From Emcibacter sp048269205 (GTDB taxonomy: Bacteria > Pseudomonadota > Alphaproteobacteria > Sphingomonadales > Emcibacteraceae): a stretch of DNA of 64,000 nucleotides. Below are positions 53,451-62,128 of this stretch, piece by piece. Both the position numbers and the translations under genes were made by a program. Position 1 is the stretch's first letter, and each line of letters begins with the position of its first letter. The stretch lies in assembly GCF_048269205.1 (NCBI RefSeq), contig NZ_JBLXJC010000001.1, positions 744,001-808,000 on the forward strand, read 5' to 3'. The notes under the pieces are model-generated. The model did no database searches and was not told the DNA's origin. It worked only from the letters and a program-made list of their open reading frames with translations.

Positions 53451-54998
53451 ATGTCCATTCTTAAAGCCACCGCCATATTCGGCAGTTTCACTTTTCTGAG
53501 CCGTATTCTCGGGTTTGTCCGCGATATTCTGATGGCGTCCATTCTGGGCGCAGGCATGGTGGCGGACTGTTTCGTGGTGGCGTTCAAGTTGCCCAATTTC
53601 TTCCGCAGGCTTTTTGCCGAGGGGGCCTTTAGTGCCGCCTTTGTGCCGATCTTCTCCGCCACCCTTGAACAGGATGGCCAGGAGGAAGCCGTGGTTTTTG
53701 CCGAAGAGGCCTTCGCCGGTCTCATGGTGGTCCTGTTGCTGCTGGTCGGGCTGATGGAAATTTTCGCTCCGGCGGTGATTTATGTACTGGCGGGCGGTTT
53801 CGCCGATGATACGGTCAAATTTGATCTTGCGGTGCTGCTGACCCGGATCACTTTTCCCTTTATTTTGTTTATCTCGCTGGTTTCCCTGCTCGGCGGTATT
53901 CTGAATTCACTCGGCCGTTTTGCGGAAACCGCGGCCATGCCCATCATTCTGAATATTTTCCTGATTTCGGCGCTGGTGTTTTTCGCCAACCGTCTGGAAA
54001 CACCGGCCCATGCGCTGGCCATTGCTGTCTCTCTGGCGGGATTTGTCCAGCTTGTCTGGCTCTGGCGGGCCTGCCGCAAGGCGGGCTACCGCATTCGCAT
54101 TAAATGGCCGCATATGACGCCGAAAGTGCGTGAACTTCTGCGGATCATGGGACCGGCGGCTCTTGGTGCCGGGGTGATACAGCTCAACCTGATGCTGGAT
54201 ATGATCCTGGCCTCGCATCTGCCGGACGGGTCCATGTCCTTTCTGTTTTATGCGGACCGGCTCAATCAGTTGCCCATCGGGGTGATCGGTGTGGCGCTGG
54301 GTACGGTTCTTCTGCCCATGCTGTCCCGGGAAATTGCTGCCGGCAACGGCCATCAGGTCATTCACAGCCAGAACCGGGCTATCGAGATGGGGCTGTTTCT
54401 GACGGTACCGGCCGCCGTGGCCTTTATCGTGGTGCCTTACGAACTGATCCACGTGCTTCTGGAACGTAACCGTTTTACGGCGGAAGATACATTGCAGACG
54501 TCCCTGGCTCTTGCGGCCTATGCGGCCGGGCTCCCGGCCTATGTATTGGCCAAGGTCTTCAGTCCGGGCTACTTTGCCCGCAAGGATACCAGAACGCCGG
54601 TAAAATTTGCCATGATTGCGCTGGTGGCCAATGTGATCCTCAATATTGCCCTGATGATTCCACTTAAGCACGTGGGGCTTGCCCTGGCCACGGCCATTTC
54701 CGCCTGGCTCAATGTGGCGCTGCTCTGCGGCGGACTTGTCCGGCGCGGCCATTTCCATTTTGACAAACAGGCCCTGGGCAGGCTGACCCGCTATGTGATC
54801 TGCAGTCTCCTGATGGGAGCTGTCGTCTGGTACGTATCCACACTGACAGCACCCCTGATCGGCGGCGCTTTTTATGAAAAAATTACCGGGATCGCGGTCC
54901 TGGTCATGACGGGCATCGTCACCTATATTCTGCTTGCCTTTCTCACCGGGGCTATCCGCAAGGAGGATCTGGCGATCCTGCGGCGCAGAAAAATCTGA
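53451..54998 (+). CDS. murJ: Lipid II flippase MurJ (MviN)
   Basis: The 515-residue MOP-superfamily membrane protein has fourteen predicted helices and flips lipid II for peptidoglycan synthesis. The N-terminus MSILKATAIFGSFTFLSRIL, RDILMASILGAGMVADCFVV and KLPNFFRRLFAEGAFSAAFVP are the strongest family signatures, including the Arg residues of the central cavity. The later YADRLNQLPIGVIGVALGTV and SPGYFARKDTRTPVK are also typical. It starts 36 nt after glnD, probably in the same operon. Confidence 0.96.
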   Translation: MSILKATAIFGSFTFLSRILGFVRDILMASILGAGMVADCFVVAFKLPNFFRRLFAEGAFSAAFVPIFSATLEQDGQEEAVVFAEEAFAGLMVVLLLLVGLMEIFAPAVIYVLAGGFADDTVKFDLAVLLTRITFPFILFISLVSLLGGILNSLGRFAETAAMPIILNIFLISALVFFANRLETPAHALAIAVSLAGFVQLVWLWRACRKAGYRIRIKWPHMTPKVRELLRIMGPAALGAGVIQLNLMLDMILASHLPDGSMSFLFYADRLNQLPIGVIGVALGTVLLPMLSREIAAGNGHQVIHSQNRAIEMGLFLTVPAAVAFIVVPYELIHVLLERNRFTAEDTLQTSLALAAYAAGLPAYVLAKVFSPGYFARKDTRTPVKFAMIALVANVILNIALMIPLKHVGLALATAISAWLNVALLCGGLVRRGHFHFDKQALGRLTRYVICSLLMGAVVWYVSTLTAPLIGGAFYEKITGIAVLVMTGIVTYILLAFLTGAIRKEDLAILRRRKI

Positions 54999-55026
54999 TA
55001 TCTGACATTTCCTATCGAGAGTCTTC

Positions 55027-55055
55027 TTGACCCTGTCACAATATGTGGCCATAAA
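55027..55055 (+). promoter_or_regulatory. Candidate promoter of trpS
   Basis: TTGACC (55027-55032) and CATAAA (55050-55055) are 17 nt apart in the 120-bp gap between murJ and trpS. The -35 is good and the -10 moderate (4 of 6). The leader would be about 57 nt, with no obvious T-box or attenuator. Confidence 0.45.
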
Positions 55056-55118
55056 TCCTGCATATTTCATCGCCAACTCGGGGCATGTCCAAAATGCCTC
55101 ATAAAAGGAATAACAAAG

Positions 55119-56144
55119 ATGACAGAGTCAAAACCGTCTTCATTTCACCAGCGTGTTTTCTCCGGGGTGCAGCCTTCAGGTAACCTGACCCTCGGCAACT
55201 ATCTGGGTGCCATCCGCAACTGGGTTGGCCTGCAGAAAAACTATGAAAGTATATTCTGTGTCGTGGACATGCATGCCATCACCGTGTGGCAGGATCCCGG
55301 GGAATTGCGCCGGGCAACCCGTGAAGTGGCGGCCGGCATGATTGCCTGTGGCGTCGATCCTAAAGAGTCCATCATCTTTAACCAGAGCCAGGTGGGGCAA
55401 CATGCGGAACTGGCCTGGATTTTCAACTGTGTAGCACGGCTCGGCTGGTTAAACCGCATGACCCAGTTCAAGGAAAAAGCCGGCAAGAACAAGGAGCGGG
55501 CCAGTGTGGGGCTTTATGTCTATCCCAGCCTGATGGCGGCGGACATTCTGCTTTATAAGGCGACCCATGTGCCGGTGGGCGAGGATCAGAAACAGCATCT
55601 TGAACTGACCCGGGATATTGCCCAGAAGTTCAACAATGATTACGGCGTGGACTTTTTTCCCGAGGTGGAGCCCCTGATTCTGGGGGAGGCGACCCGTGTC
55701 ATGTCGCTCAGGGACGGGACAAACAAGATGAGCAAGTCCGATCCCTCTGATATGTCACGCATCAACCTGACCGATGACCGGGATACCATAGCCAAGAAGA
55801 TCAGAAAGGCGCGGACGGACAGCGAGCCGCTGCCGGAAACACCGGACGGGCTGGAAGGGCGGCCGGAAGCCAAAAACCTGATCACCATATATGGCGCTTT
55901 ATCGGACCGAACGTCGGCGGAAGTCTGCAGTCTCTATGCCGGCAAGGGTTTTGCCGACTTCAAGCGTGACCTGGCCGATCTCAGTGTAGAAGTGCTTGGC
56001 CCCATTACCGAGGAAATGAAGCGGATGACGGAGGAAAAAACCTTTGTGGACGGCCTTCTCAGGGAAGGGGCCCAGAAGGCGGCTGAACTTGCCGAACCGA
56101 TCCTTCAGGAGGTTCACGAAATTGTTGGTTTCTTGAAACCGTGA
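55119..56144 (+). CDS. trpS: Tryptophanyl-tRNA synthetase
   Basis: This 341-residue class Ic synthetase charges tRNA-Trp. The HIGH-like motif appears as PSGNLTLGNYLGA (about 18-30), and the KMSKS loop as GTNKMSKSDPSD (about 201-212). VYPSLMAADILLYKATHVPV is the characteristic dimer/active-site segment. AAGGAATAACAAAG precedes ATG 55119. Length is normal. The murJ-trpS order is conserved in alphaproteobacteria. Confidence 0.97.
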   Translation: MTESKPSSFHQRVFSGVQPSGNLTLGNYLGAIRNWVGLQKNYESIFCVVDMHAITVWQDPGELRRATREVAAGMIACGVDPKESIIFNQSQVGQHAELAWIFNCVARLGWLNRMTQFKEKAGKNKERASVGLYVYPSLMAADILLYKATHVPVGEDQKQHLELTRDIAQKFNNDYGVDFFPEVEPLILGEATRVMSLRDGTNKMSKSDPSDMSRINLTDDRDTIAKKIRKARTDSEPLPETPDGLEGRPEAKNLITIYGALSDRTSAEVCSLYAGKGFADFKRDLADLSVEVLGPITEEMKRMTEEKTFVDGLLREGAQKAAELAEPILQEVHEIVGFLKP

Positions 56145-56199
56145 TTTGGGGTTATTATATCAAAAGATAGTGTGGGTCAGGGAAAGGAAGGTTAGGTTC

Positions 56200-56853
56200 A
56201 TGAGTAAAGTGATGAAGAGCGTTTTTGCGCTCTGTCTTGTCGGCATGCTTTCAGCCTGTGGTCAGACGTTTACTTCCAATGTGACTAGTTTTCACTCTCT
56301 ACCGAGACCGGCCGGGGAAAAGATCGTTATTGTTCCCATGGATGAAAGCCTTCAGGGAAGTCTGGAGTTTGCGACTTATGCCAATATCCTCGGTAACGAG
56401 CTTGGCAAACTGGGCTATAAGCCGGCCAGCGGCGGAACCGCGGATTTGATCGTCGAGCTGGACTATGGCATCGATGATGGCAAGGTTTTTGTGCGCTCCT
56501 TTGGCGGATATTCACCCCACAGTTACTGGGGCTGGCCCTATTATGATCCCTTCTACTACCCCTACTATGGCTATTACTATGGCTACTGGCCGCACCGGTC
56601 CTGGTATTATGGCGGCTTCCACAATCGTCCTGAAGTCAGAAGTTATGTGAAATACACCCGGGTCCTCAAGGTGAATATCCGGCCCAATTTCAAAGGTGCC
56701 AAGAACCTCTATGAAGGCCGGGTCGAAGGTATCGGGCGGAGCAACGATCTGACGGAACTGGTACCGCTGATGATTCGTACCCTGTTCCAGAATTTCCCGG
56801 GCACAAGCGGTACCACCCAGAAAGTCGTGCTTGATCTGGATAAAGACAAGTAA
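56200..56853 (+). CDS. DUF4136-type lipoprotein with a Tyr/Trp/Gly-rich segment
   Basis: The 217-residue protein has a lipoprotein signal MSKVMKSVFALCLVGMLSAC with a lipobox LSAC (Cys 20). The mature part resembles DUF4136 (FTSNVTSFHSLPRPAGEKIV, LGNELGKLGYKPA, LKVNIRPN, LYEGRVEGIGRS). Residues about 105-150 are extremely rich in Tyr, Trp, Gly and Pro, an insertion that could stick to the envelope or form an extended loop. ATG 56200 has AGGAAGG upstream. The frame extends upstream without merit. It sits 55 bp after trpS and before DUF2333. No function is known for the family. Confidence 0.82.
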   Translation: MSKVMKSVFALCLVGMLSACGQTFTSNVTSFHSLPRPAGEKIVIVPMDESLQGSLEFATYANILGNELGKLGYKPASGGTADLIVELDYGIDDGKVFVRSFGGYSPHSYWGWPYYDPFYYPYYGYYYGYWPHRSWYYGGFHNRPEVRSYVKYTRVLKVNIRPNFKGAKNLYEGRVEGIGRSNDLTELVPLMIRTLFQNFPGTSGTTQKVVLDLDKDK

Positions 56854-56879
56854 CAGATAACCAGCCGGGGGAGAGGCCC

Positions 56880-57845
56880 ATGTGGCAGAAGTTTACGGAT
56901 TTCAGATACTGGATTGCGGACCATATGAGTTTCTCTCTGGTCCGTGGCCTTCTGCTTGGGCTGATCGTATTGGTCATTCTCTATTTTATCCTCGGCGCTG
57001 TCCTGATTCACAGGATCAGTGACGATCCGGAATTCAGGCCGGACAACTATGGACAACGGGGAACTTCCAGCCATGCGGTGGCCATGGCGGCGGCTCTCGT
57101 CGATCGGGAAGTCAACCAGAACTCCTGGATAAGCAATGATCCCTTTTTCTATCCCAGCGCCCTTCTTGACAATATGGCGCATTATCAACAGGGAATTATT
57201 TCCGTGGTGGCGCGTTTCAGCTTTGATCTCAAGGATCAACTGGGCCGGACCCGGGGGTCCAGTATGGAAGACGCTGATCTGAAAAGTGCCTCCAGCGCCC
57301 TTCAATATGCCGGAGACCAGTGGATATGGGAGCCGTCCATTTCCCTGTTGCCGGTCTCTTCATCCGAGGCCCAGTATCGGGCAGGACTTGTCAAGCTCAG
57401 GTCCTATAACAAGAAGCTGGCGGACGGAACGGCTGTCTTTGAACGGCGCGGCGACAATCTCCAGGCTACTCTGGAGCGATTTGCTGTGGATGTCGGGGCA
57501 TCATCAGCCAGCATTGACCGGCATATCCGGGAAGGCTTCGGTTGCATGTTCGATATGGAAGCCGACGACATTTTCTATAATATCAAGGGGCAGGCCTACG
57601 CTTATTATATGATCCTGAGTGGCCTGCGCCGGGATTTTGACCAGATTGTTTCTGATCGCGAACTTGGCACGACCTGGGATGAAATGGATAAAAGCCTGCA
57701 GGCGATCATTGCCCTTGATCCGGTGGTTGTATCCAACTGTTCACCGGACGCCATGTTTTTGCCCAATCATCTGGCTGCGGAAGGCTTCTACCTGCTTCGG
57801 GCCAGAACCCAGCTCAAGGAACTGGTCAACATCCTGCTGAAATAA
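56880..57845 (+). CDS. DUF2333-family membrane protein
   Basis: The 321-residue protein has one N-terminal transmembrane helix (about 20-45, LVRGLLLGLIVLVILYFILG) and a periplasmic remainder that matches DUF2333 (AMAAALVDREVNQNSWISND, FFYPSALLDNMAHYQQGI, and later YAYYMILSGLRRDF). The family has no established function. GGGGGAGAG precedes the ATG. It lies 26 nt after the DUF4136 gene and 71 nt before usp, so the three may be cotranscribed. Confidence 0.85.
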   Translation: MWQKFTDFRYWIADHMSFSLVRGLLLGLIVLVILYFILGAVLIHRISDDPEFRPDNYGQRGTSSHAVAMAAALVDREVNQNSWISNDPFFYPSALLDNMAHYQQGIISVVARFSFDLKDQLGRTRGSSMEDADLKSASSALQYAGDQWIWEPSISLLPVSSSEAQYRAGLVKLRSYNKKLADGTAVFERRGDNLQATLERFAVDVGASSASIDRHIREGFGCMFDMEADDIFYNIKGQAYAYYMILSGLRRDFDQIVSDRELGTTWDEMDKSLQAIIALDPVVVSNCSPDAMFLPNHLAAEGFYLLRARTQLKELVNILLK

Positions 57846-57916
57846 TTCCTGTTGCCATTTCCTCCCTGCGGGTGGCACAATATGCCAAAGATATAACCAA
57901 ATAGGGATAGGAAGTA

Positions 57917-58390
57917 ATGTCCCAGCCGGACAGAAAGTGGAAGTTTCTGGTGATCGCTGACGATACGCCGGAATTCAAGAAGGTTCTTCGCCTGGCAGCC
58001 TTGCGGGCAGGCAAGGTTGGGGGCAGCATGGTCATGCTACATATCATTCCCCCAGCAGATTTCCAGCACTGGGTCAGTGTGCGCGAACTGATGGAAGAGG
58101 AGGCCCGTCAGGAGGCCAGGGAAATGCTCAACGGGTTTGTGCACGAAGTCGAGACACTGTCCGGAATGACACCCGAGATTGTTATTCGACCTGGAGAGCC
58201 GCGGGAAGTGATCGCGGAATATATTCAGGAAGATCAGGATGTGCATCTTCTGGTTCTGGGGGCCGCTGTGGATGGTGACCCGGGACCGCTGATTCGTATT
58301 TTCCGTGAAGAGCTTCTCGGTGTCTGTCATATGCCGGTTATGGTGGTGCCGGGGAATATGACCGACGAGGAAATCGATAAATTCGTCTGA
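57917..58390 (+). CDS. Universal stress protein (UspA family)
   Basis: The 157-residue single-domain Usp fold begins with KWKFLVIADDTPEFKKVLRL and ends with a beta-strand, MPVMVVPGNMT. The ATP-binding motif G-2x-G-9x-G(S/T) is not clearly present near VLGAAVDGDPGPLIRI, so it may belong to the non-ATP-binding subgroup. A Usp gene between trpS and nfu is common in alphaproteobacteria. GATAGGAAG lies upstream of the start. Confidence 0.87.
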   Translation: MSQPDRKWKFLVIADDTPEFKKVLRLAALRAGKVGGSMVMLHIIPPADFQHWVSVRELMEEEARQEAREMLNGFVHEVETLSGMTPEIVIRPGEPREVIAEYIQEDQDVHLLVLGAAVDGDPGPLIRIFREELLGVCHMPVMVVPGNMTDEEIDKFV

Positions 58391-58451
58391 TCAGGGGCCT
58401 GGGTGCTATCCAGGGTCGTGTTTTCCAGCCGGCCGGTCTGATTTTCTGTTG

Positions 58452-59165
58452 CTAGTCCTGCAGGTTTCCGATGTTTCGACGGAAGGTTTCTTCAAGCTGG
58501 ACCGCCAGCCTTTCATGCCTCTGATGCAGGATATGATAGCCCTGAAACTTGACATAGCCCTGTCTGACAATATGAAGTTCTGAAAAGCTTTTGTCTGTTT
58601 CCTGCAGCCGCCGGGTTTCTATTGAGGGCAAGAGAATAAAATCGACCCGGCCTTTCTTCAGCAGCGAGACCATCTGTTCTGCGCTTTTTGCAGCAATGGA
58701 TCTTTCAGGGGAAAGCATATTCCGGATATAGAGGATAAACTCCGGATAAGCGACGCGACGGTCATCGTCGATCAGAAATTTTTCAGCAGCAGGAAGAGGG
58801 GTGTTCAGCCGTTTACGGCTAATGAGATCTATTTCCATTGTATAAAGGGGGACGGGAACAGAGACCAGGTTGGGATATATTTCCGTGACAATTGTATGGC
58901 GTCCGATATCCGCATCAAGTCTTCCTTCACTGACCATCGATATGCAGCGATTAACCGGCAGGATATGCCATTCGATGCTGCGATTGAGTTCCTTGTAGGA
59001 ACTGGCAATCATGTTTTTGAACTCAGTGGAGTGAACAAGCTCGGCCGGGATGCAGATATGAATGTTGTCGGAAGACTCATGCTGGTTGCCGAAGGCTTCC
59101 TTATCCGGAACCTGCAGGTAAAGAAGAAAAAGCAGACAAATCGTTATATATCGGCAATATTGCAC
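58452..59165 (-). CDS. Periplasmic solute-binding (family 3)-like protein
   Basis: The 237-residue protein has a hydrophobic N-terminal signal (about 4-20, CRYITICLLFLLYLQ). The mature part resembles amino-acid-type binding proteins: a first lobe with NIHICIPAELV, a residue-binding region DADIGRHTIVTEIYP and a second lobe with SLLKKGRVDFILLPSIETRR. No transporter genes are adjacent, so it may be a sensor or orphan. The frame is open for another 157 codons upstream, but GTG 59165 is preferred because CGAGGA lies 6 nt before it and the signal peptide then starts the protein. ATG 59213 is the other option. Confidence 0.65.
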   Translation of the reverse strand: MQYCRYITICLLFLLYLQVPDKEAFGNQHESSDNIHICIPAELVHSTEFKNMIASSYKELNRSIEWHILPVNRCISMVSEGRLDADIGRHTIVTEIYPNLVSVPVPLYTMEIDLISRKRLNTPLPAAEKFLIDDDRRVAYPEFILYIRNMLSPERSIAAKSAEQMVSLLKKGRVDFILLPSIETRRLQETDKSFSELHIVRQGYVKFQGYHILHQRHERLAVQLEETFRRNIGNLQD

Positions 59166-59300
59166 TGTATATCCTCGGATTATACCCGGACCAACAATAT
59201 ATATATGAAACATAGGAATTCGCAATAAAAAGACCGAAACGGTCTTGATTTTCGCCAGATGTCTTGCCATGTAAGAAGAAACAAACTCAGGGTAATTACC

Positions 59301-59846
59301 ATGTTTATTCAGACTGAACAGACTCCCAATCCCGCCACGCTCAAGTTTCTGCCTGGCGAAACCGTGATGGAACAGGGAACGGCCAACTTTGTCACAGCGG
59401 AGGAAGCGGGACGCTCCCCTCTGGCCAAGACATTGTTTGCTGTTGACGGCGTCGCCGGTGTTTTTTTTGGTTTTGACTTTATTACTGTCACCAGCGATGG
59501 TCGGGACTGGAATGAATTGAAACCGGTTATTCTTGGCACCATTATGGAGCATTTCACCGCCGGTTTGCCGGTTATGGAAGAGACCGCCGCTGCAGAAGTG
59601 GGAAGCAGCGAGGAAGACGGTGAAATTGTCACGCAAATCAAGGAATTACTGGAAACACGGGTGCGCCCTGCGGTGGCTCGTGACGGCGGAGATATTGTCT
59701 TCCATGCCTTCCGCGAGGGTATTGTCTATCTGCACATGCAGGGGGCTTGTGCGGGCTGTCCAAGTTCAACAGCCACATTAAAATACGGCATTCAGAACCT
59801 GCTCAAGCACTATATCCCCGAAGTGGAGAGCGTTGAAGCCGTATAG
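59301..59846 (+). CDS. NifU-like Fe-S cluster carrier (Nfu family)
   Basis: The 181-residue protein has an N-terminal Nfu domain (MFIQTEQTPNPATLKFLPGE, with FGFDFITVT) and a C-terminal NifU-like domain (about 105-175) bearing the cluster ligands in GACAGCPSSTATL. It carries Fe-S clusters from the assembly machinery to apoproteins. ATG 59301 gives the family N-terminus, and the extra codons of the longer frame are not conserved. The leader AACTCAGGGTA is shared with fur. Its closeness to usp, tsaB, rimI and fur follows the alphaproteobacterial pattern. Confidence 0.93.
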   Translation: MFIQTEQTPNPATLKFLPGETVMEQGTANFVTAEEAGRSPLAKTLFAVDGVAGVFFGFDFITVTSDGRDWNELKPVILGTIMEHFTAGLPVMEETAAAEVGSSEEDGEIVTQIKELLETRVRPAVARDGGDIVFHAFREGIVYLHMQGACAGCPSSTATLKYGIQNLLKHYIPEVESVEAV

Positions 59847-59896
59847 ACGTTCGGCGGGCAATGCGCATTGATAGAGACTTGAGGCGGATATAGACT

Positions 59897-60208
59897 ATGG
59901 AAATCACCAGAAGCAGGATGTTTTCGAGTGATCGCGCCTGGGGGGCAAAAGATATTGCCAATATGGGGGGCGTTACGACGCGTCTTCACTGGACGGATCA
60001 GCCGTACAAATGGCACATAAATGACGGAGAAGAAGTTTTCGTTGTCCTTGACGGGACCGTCGAGATGTTTTTTCGCATTAATGGCATTGAAGACTCAGAA
60101 ATCCTGAATGTGGGGGATATCTTCTTCGCATCTGTCGGTGAGGAACATGTTGCGCATCCGATAGGGGAAGCGCGTATTCTGGTTATTGAAAAAGAGGGAA
60201 GTATCTGA
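59897..60208 (+). CDS. Small cupin-domain protein
   Basis: The 103-residue protein is a single cupin barrel. The first cupin motif is visible around WHINDGEEVFVVLDGTVEMF (His, Glu) and the second around LNVGDIFFASVGEEHVAHPI (His), giving a plausible metal site of two or three His and one Glu. The enzymatic or regulatory role is unknown. It lies 50 nt after the nfu gene and is convergent with the polysaccharide deacetylase, 6 nt apart. Confidence 0.8.
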   Translation: MEITRSRMFSSDRAWGAKDIANMGGVTTRLHWTDQPYKWHINDGEEVFVVLDGTVEMFFRINGIEDSEILNVGDIFFASVGEEHVAHPIGEARILVIEKEGSI

Positions 60209-60214
60209 CTGTCG

Positions 60215-61279
60215 TCAGTTCGCCGGTTCCGTGCCGCCAGGGAGGTAGAAGGGTAATCCAAACCAGTACCAGCGGCCTTCCGGGCCAGGCATGGTGCAGT
60301 TGACCCGGCTGCGTCCTGGCGGTAAAGGCTTGTTGAAACGGATTTCCACGCGGTTACCACCAATCAGCCTCAGTTCCGCCGCTTCATCAAGATGGGACGG
60401 AAAACAGCTCATGGCTGTCAGTCCGCCGACAGTGCTGTCTACTGTAAACCCGATCAGGGGCGGATTGCTCTTGATGGTGGGATCGTCAGGCAGAATATCC
60501 CTGACCGGTAACGCCCGTGAATTGGCAATCAGGCGGAAGCGGCTCGGTGCGGCATATTTTTCATTGAAAGCGAAACGGGGCAGGGCGAACGGATCAAGCC
60601 TGCTGCTGGCTGTACCTGAATGTTGTCCGAAAGCGGCTTTCAGGCCAAGGGATTTGACTGTTTTTTCAATTTCGGCGCTATATTCGCCAAACGGATAGGC
60701 GAAAATTTCCGGTACATATCCCAGTTCGGCCTGGTATCGGGCTGATGCCGTTTTCAGATCCTGCCTGACCTGTTCAGGCGTCATACGTAACAGATGTTCG
60801 TGGGTGTGGCCGTGATGGCCGATGCTGACCAGAGGGTCTGCCTCCATTTCCCGGATTTGATCCCAGGTCATATATCCCGGAAGTTCCAGGTCCACGGGCT
60901 GCGTCGATGTGAACATTGTGAAAGGAAAACCGGCTTCCTTAAGCATGGGCCAGGCGTTTTCATATATAGAAACATAGGCATCATCAATGGTGAGGGCTAT
61001 TGTTCTCGGCGGCAGTTCCTTGTTGTTACGGAAAGCGTCAATAACAGCCGAGAGCGGCACAATGTTGTATTTTTCGTTCTGCAGCTCTTCTATATGCTCC
61101 CTGAACTGGTCAAGCGTAATATTGGTGGAGGGGAAGCGATCCTCGCCAAAGCGATGATACATCATGACGACAGCGGAATCTTCTGTTTCCTGCGCCCGGG
61201 AAACGCTGGAAAAGTTGAAAATGAATACGCTGAAGAAGACGCAGAGAAACGCCTTGTGAAATATGGAGTTAAGAATCAT
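60215..61279 (-). CDS. Secreted polysaccharide deacetylase (NodB/CE4 family)
   Basis: The 354-residue protein has a signal peptide (about 1-29, ending SVSRA). The NodB domain (about 36-250) has the acidic pair in TIALTIDDAYVSIYENAW (about 93-110) and the zinc His residues in SIGHHGHTHEHLL (about 151), followed by EIFAYPFGEY. The C-terminal 110 residues form a separate beta-rich domain with FTVDSTVGGLTAMSCFPS. It probably removes acetyl groups from an envelope or extracellular polysaccharide. No exopolysaccharide genes are adjacent. The gene is single and oriented against the cupin gene. Confidence 0.88.
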   Translation of the reverse strand: MILNSIFHKAFLCVFFSVFIFNFSSVSRAQETEDSAVVMMYHRFGEDRFPSTNITLDQFREHIEELQNEKYNIVPLSAVIDAFRNNKELPPRTIALTIDDAYVSIYENAWPMLKEAGFPFTMFTSTQPVDLELPGYMTWDQIREMEADPLVSIGHHGHTHEHLLRMTPEQVRQDLKTASARYQAELGYVPEIFAYPFGEYSAEIEKTVKSLGLKAAFGQHSGTASSRLDPFALPRFAFNEKYAAPSRFRLIANSRALPVRDILPDDPTIKSNPPLIGFTVDSTVGGLTAMSCFPSHLDEAAELRLIGGNRVEIRFNKPLPPGRSRVNCTMPGPEGRWYWFGLPFYLPGGTEPAN

Positions 61280-61342
61280 GCCAACCCTGGATACTACTTT
61301 AAATATTATGTGGTAGGGGAGTATATACGGGTTTTATGCAAA

Positions 61343-61354
61343 AGGGAATTCCCT
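61343..61354. promoter_or_regulatory. Perfect 12-bp palindrome in the deacetylase/nitroreductase intergenic region
   Basis: AGGGAATTCCCT is a perfect palindrome in the 219-bp gap between two divergent genes. It may be an operator or a chance site. The rest of the gap is AT-rich, with no other clear signal. Confidence 0.3.
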
Positions 61355-61498
61355 CTCTTAAAACAGGGGAATATACGATTTTTCCCGTTATCCGGTGGAA
61401 AAAGAAACTGAAAATAGTCATTTTCAAGTCGCAGGCCGGTTTGTATATTCGGTCGTCCACAGTAAATATTTAACAGTGTTGTCGGAAAGGGCAATCAT

Positions 61499-62095
61499 AT
61501 GACAGACCAAATTCTCTCAGATCGGGATCTGGACGTGATTTTTCGCGAGGCCCGTTCGTTCAAGGGGTGGCAGGACCGCCCGGTTTCCGAAGTCACGATC
61601 AGGGCGATATACGATCTTCTGCGCTGGGGGCCGACCGCCTTCAATGCCTCTCCGGCCCGTTTCTGTATTGTCCAGAGTGAAGAAGCCAAACAAAAACTTG
61701 CCGACTGCGCCATGGACAGCAACAAGGAAAAAATCCTCACCGCACCTTTTACCGTTGTGGTCGGGTACGACCTGGACTTTCCGGAAACTCTTCCGGACCT
61801 TTTCAAGCTTTACCCGGGGGTGGAAAAATTGTTTGAAGGCAATGATGACCTGACCCGGGAGACGGCCTTTCGCAATTCCAGCCTCCAGGGCGCTTATCTG
61901 ATGATTTCAGCCCGGGCGCTTGGACTGGACTGTTGTCCCATGTCGGGATTTGACGCCGGGGCTGTTGAAAAGGCCTTTTTTGACGGTTCAAACATCAAGG
62001 CTAACTTTATCTGTTCCATGGGATATGGGGACAGGGACAGTTTGCCGCCACGACAGGACCGGCTGGCATTTGACCAGGCCTGCAGGATTCTTTGA
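61499..62095 (+). CDS. RutE/HadB-family nitroreductase (putative malonic semialdehyde reductase)
   Basis: The 198-residue FMN-dependent oxidoreductase matches the RutE subgroup: DVIFREARSFKGWQDRPVSE, LLRWGPTAFNASPARFCIVQ (FMN-binding, about 41-60), QGAYLMISARALGLDCCPM (about 126) and ICSMGYGD. RutE reduces malonic semialdehyde to 3-hydroxypropionate in uracil degradation, but the rut cluster is not here and the substrate may differ. It is divergent from the polysaccharide deacetylase, and tsaB follows after 33 nt. Confidence 0.85.
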   Translation: MTDQILSDRDLDVIFREARSFKGWQDRPVSEVTIRAIYDLLRWGPTAFNASPARFCIVQSEEAKQKLADCAMDSNKEKILTAPFTVVVGYDLDFPETLPDLFKLYPGVEKLFEGNDDLTRETAFRNSSLQGAYLMISARALGLDCCPMSGFDAGAVEKAFFDGSNIKANFICSMGYGDRDSLPPRQDRLAFDQACRIL

Positions 62096-62128
62096 GTAAC
62101 CCGGGACTTATTCCAGGACAGGAGCCTT

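Noticed and set aside
58452..59636. Longer version of the solute-binding-like gene starting at 59636
   Set aside because: The extension is antisense to nfu; GTG 59165 with CGAGGA upstream places the signal peptide at the N-terminus.
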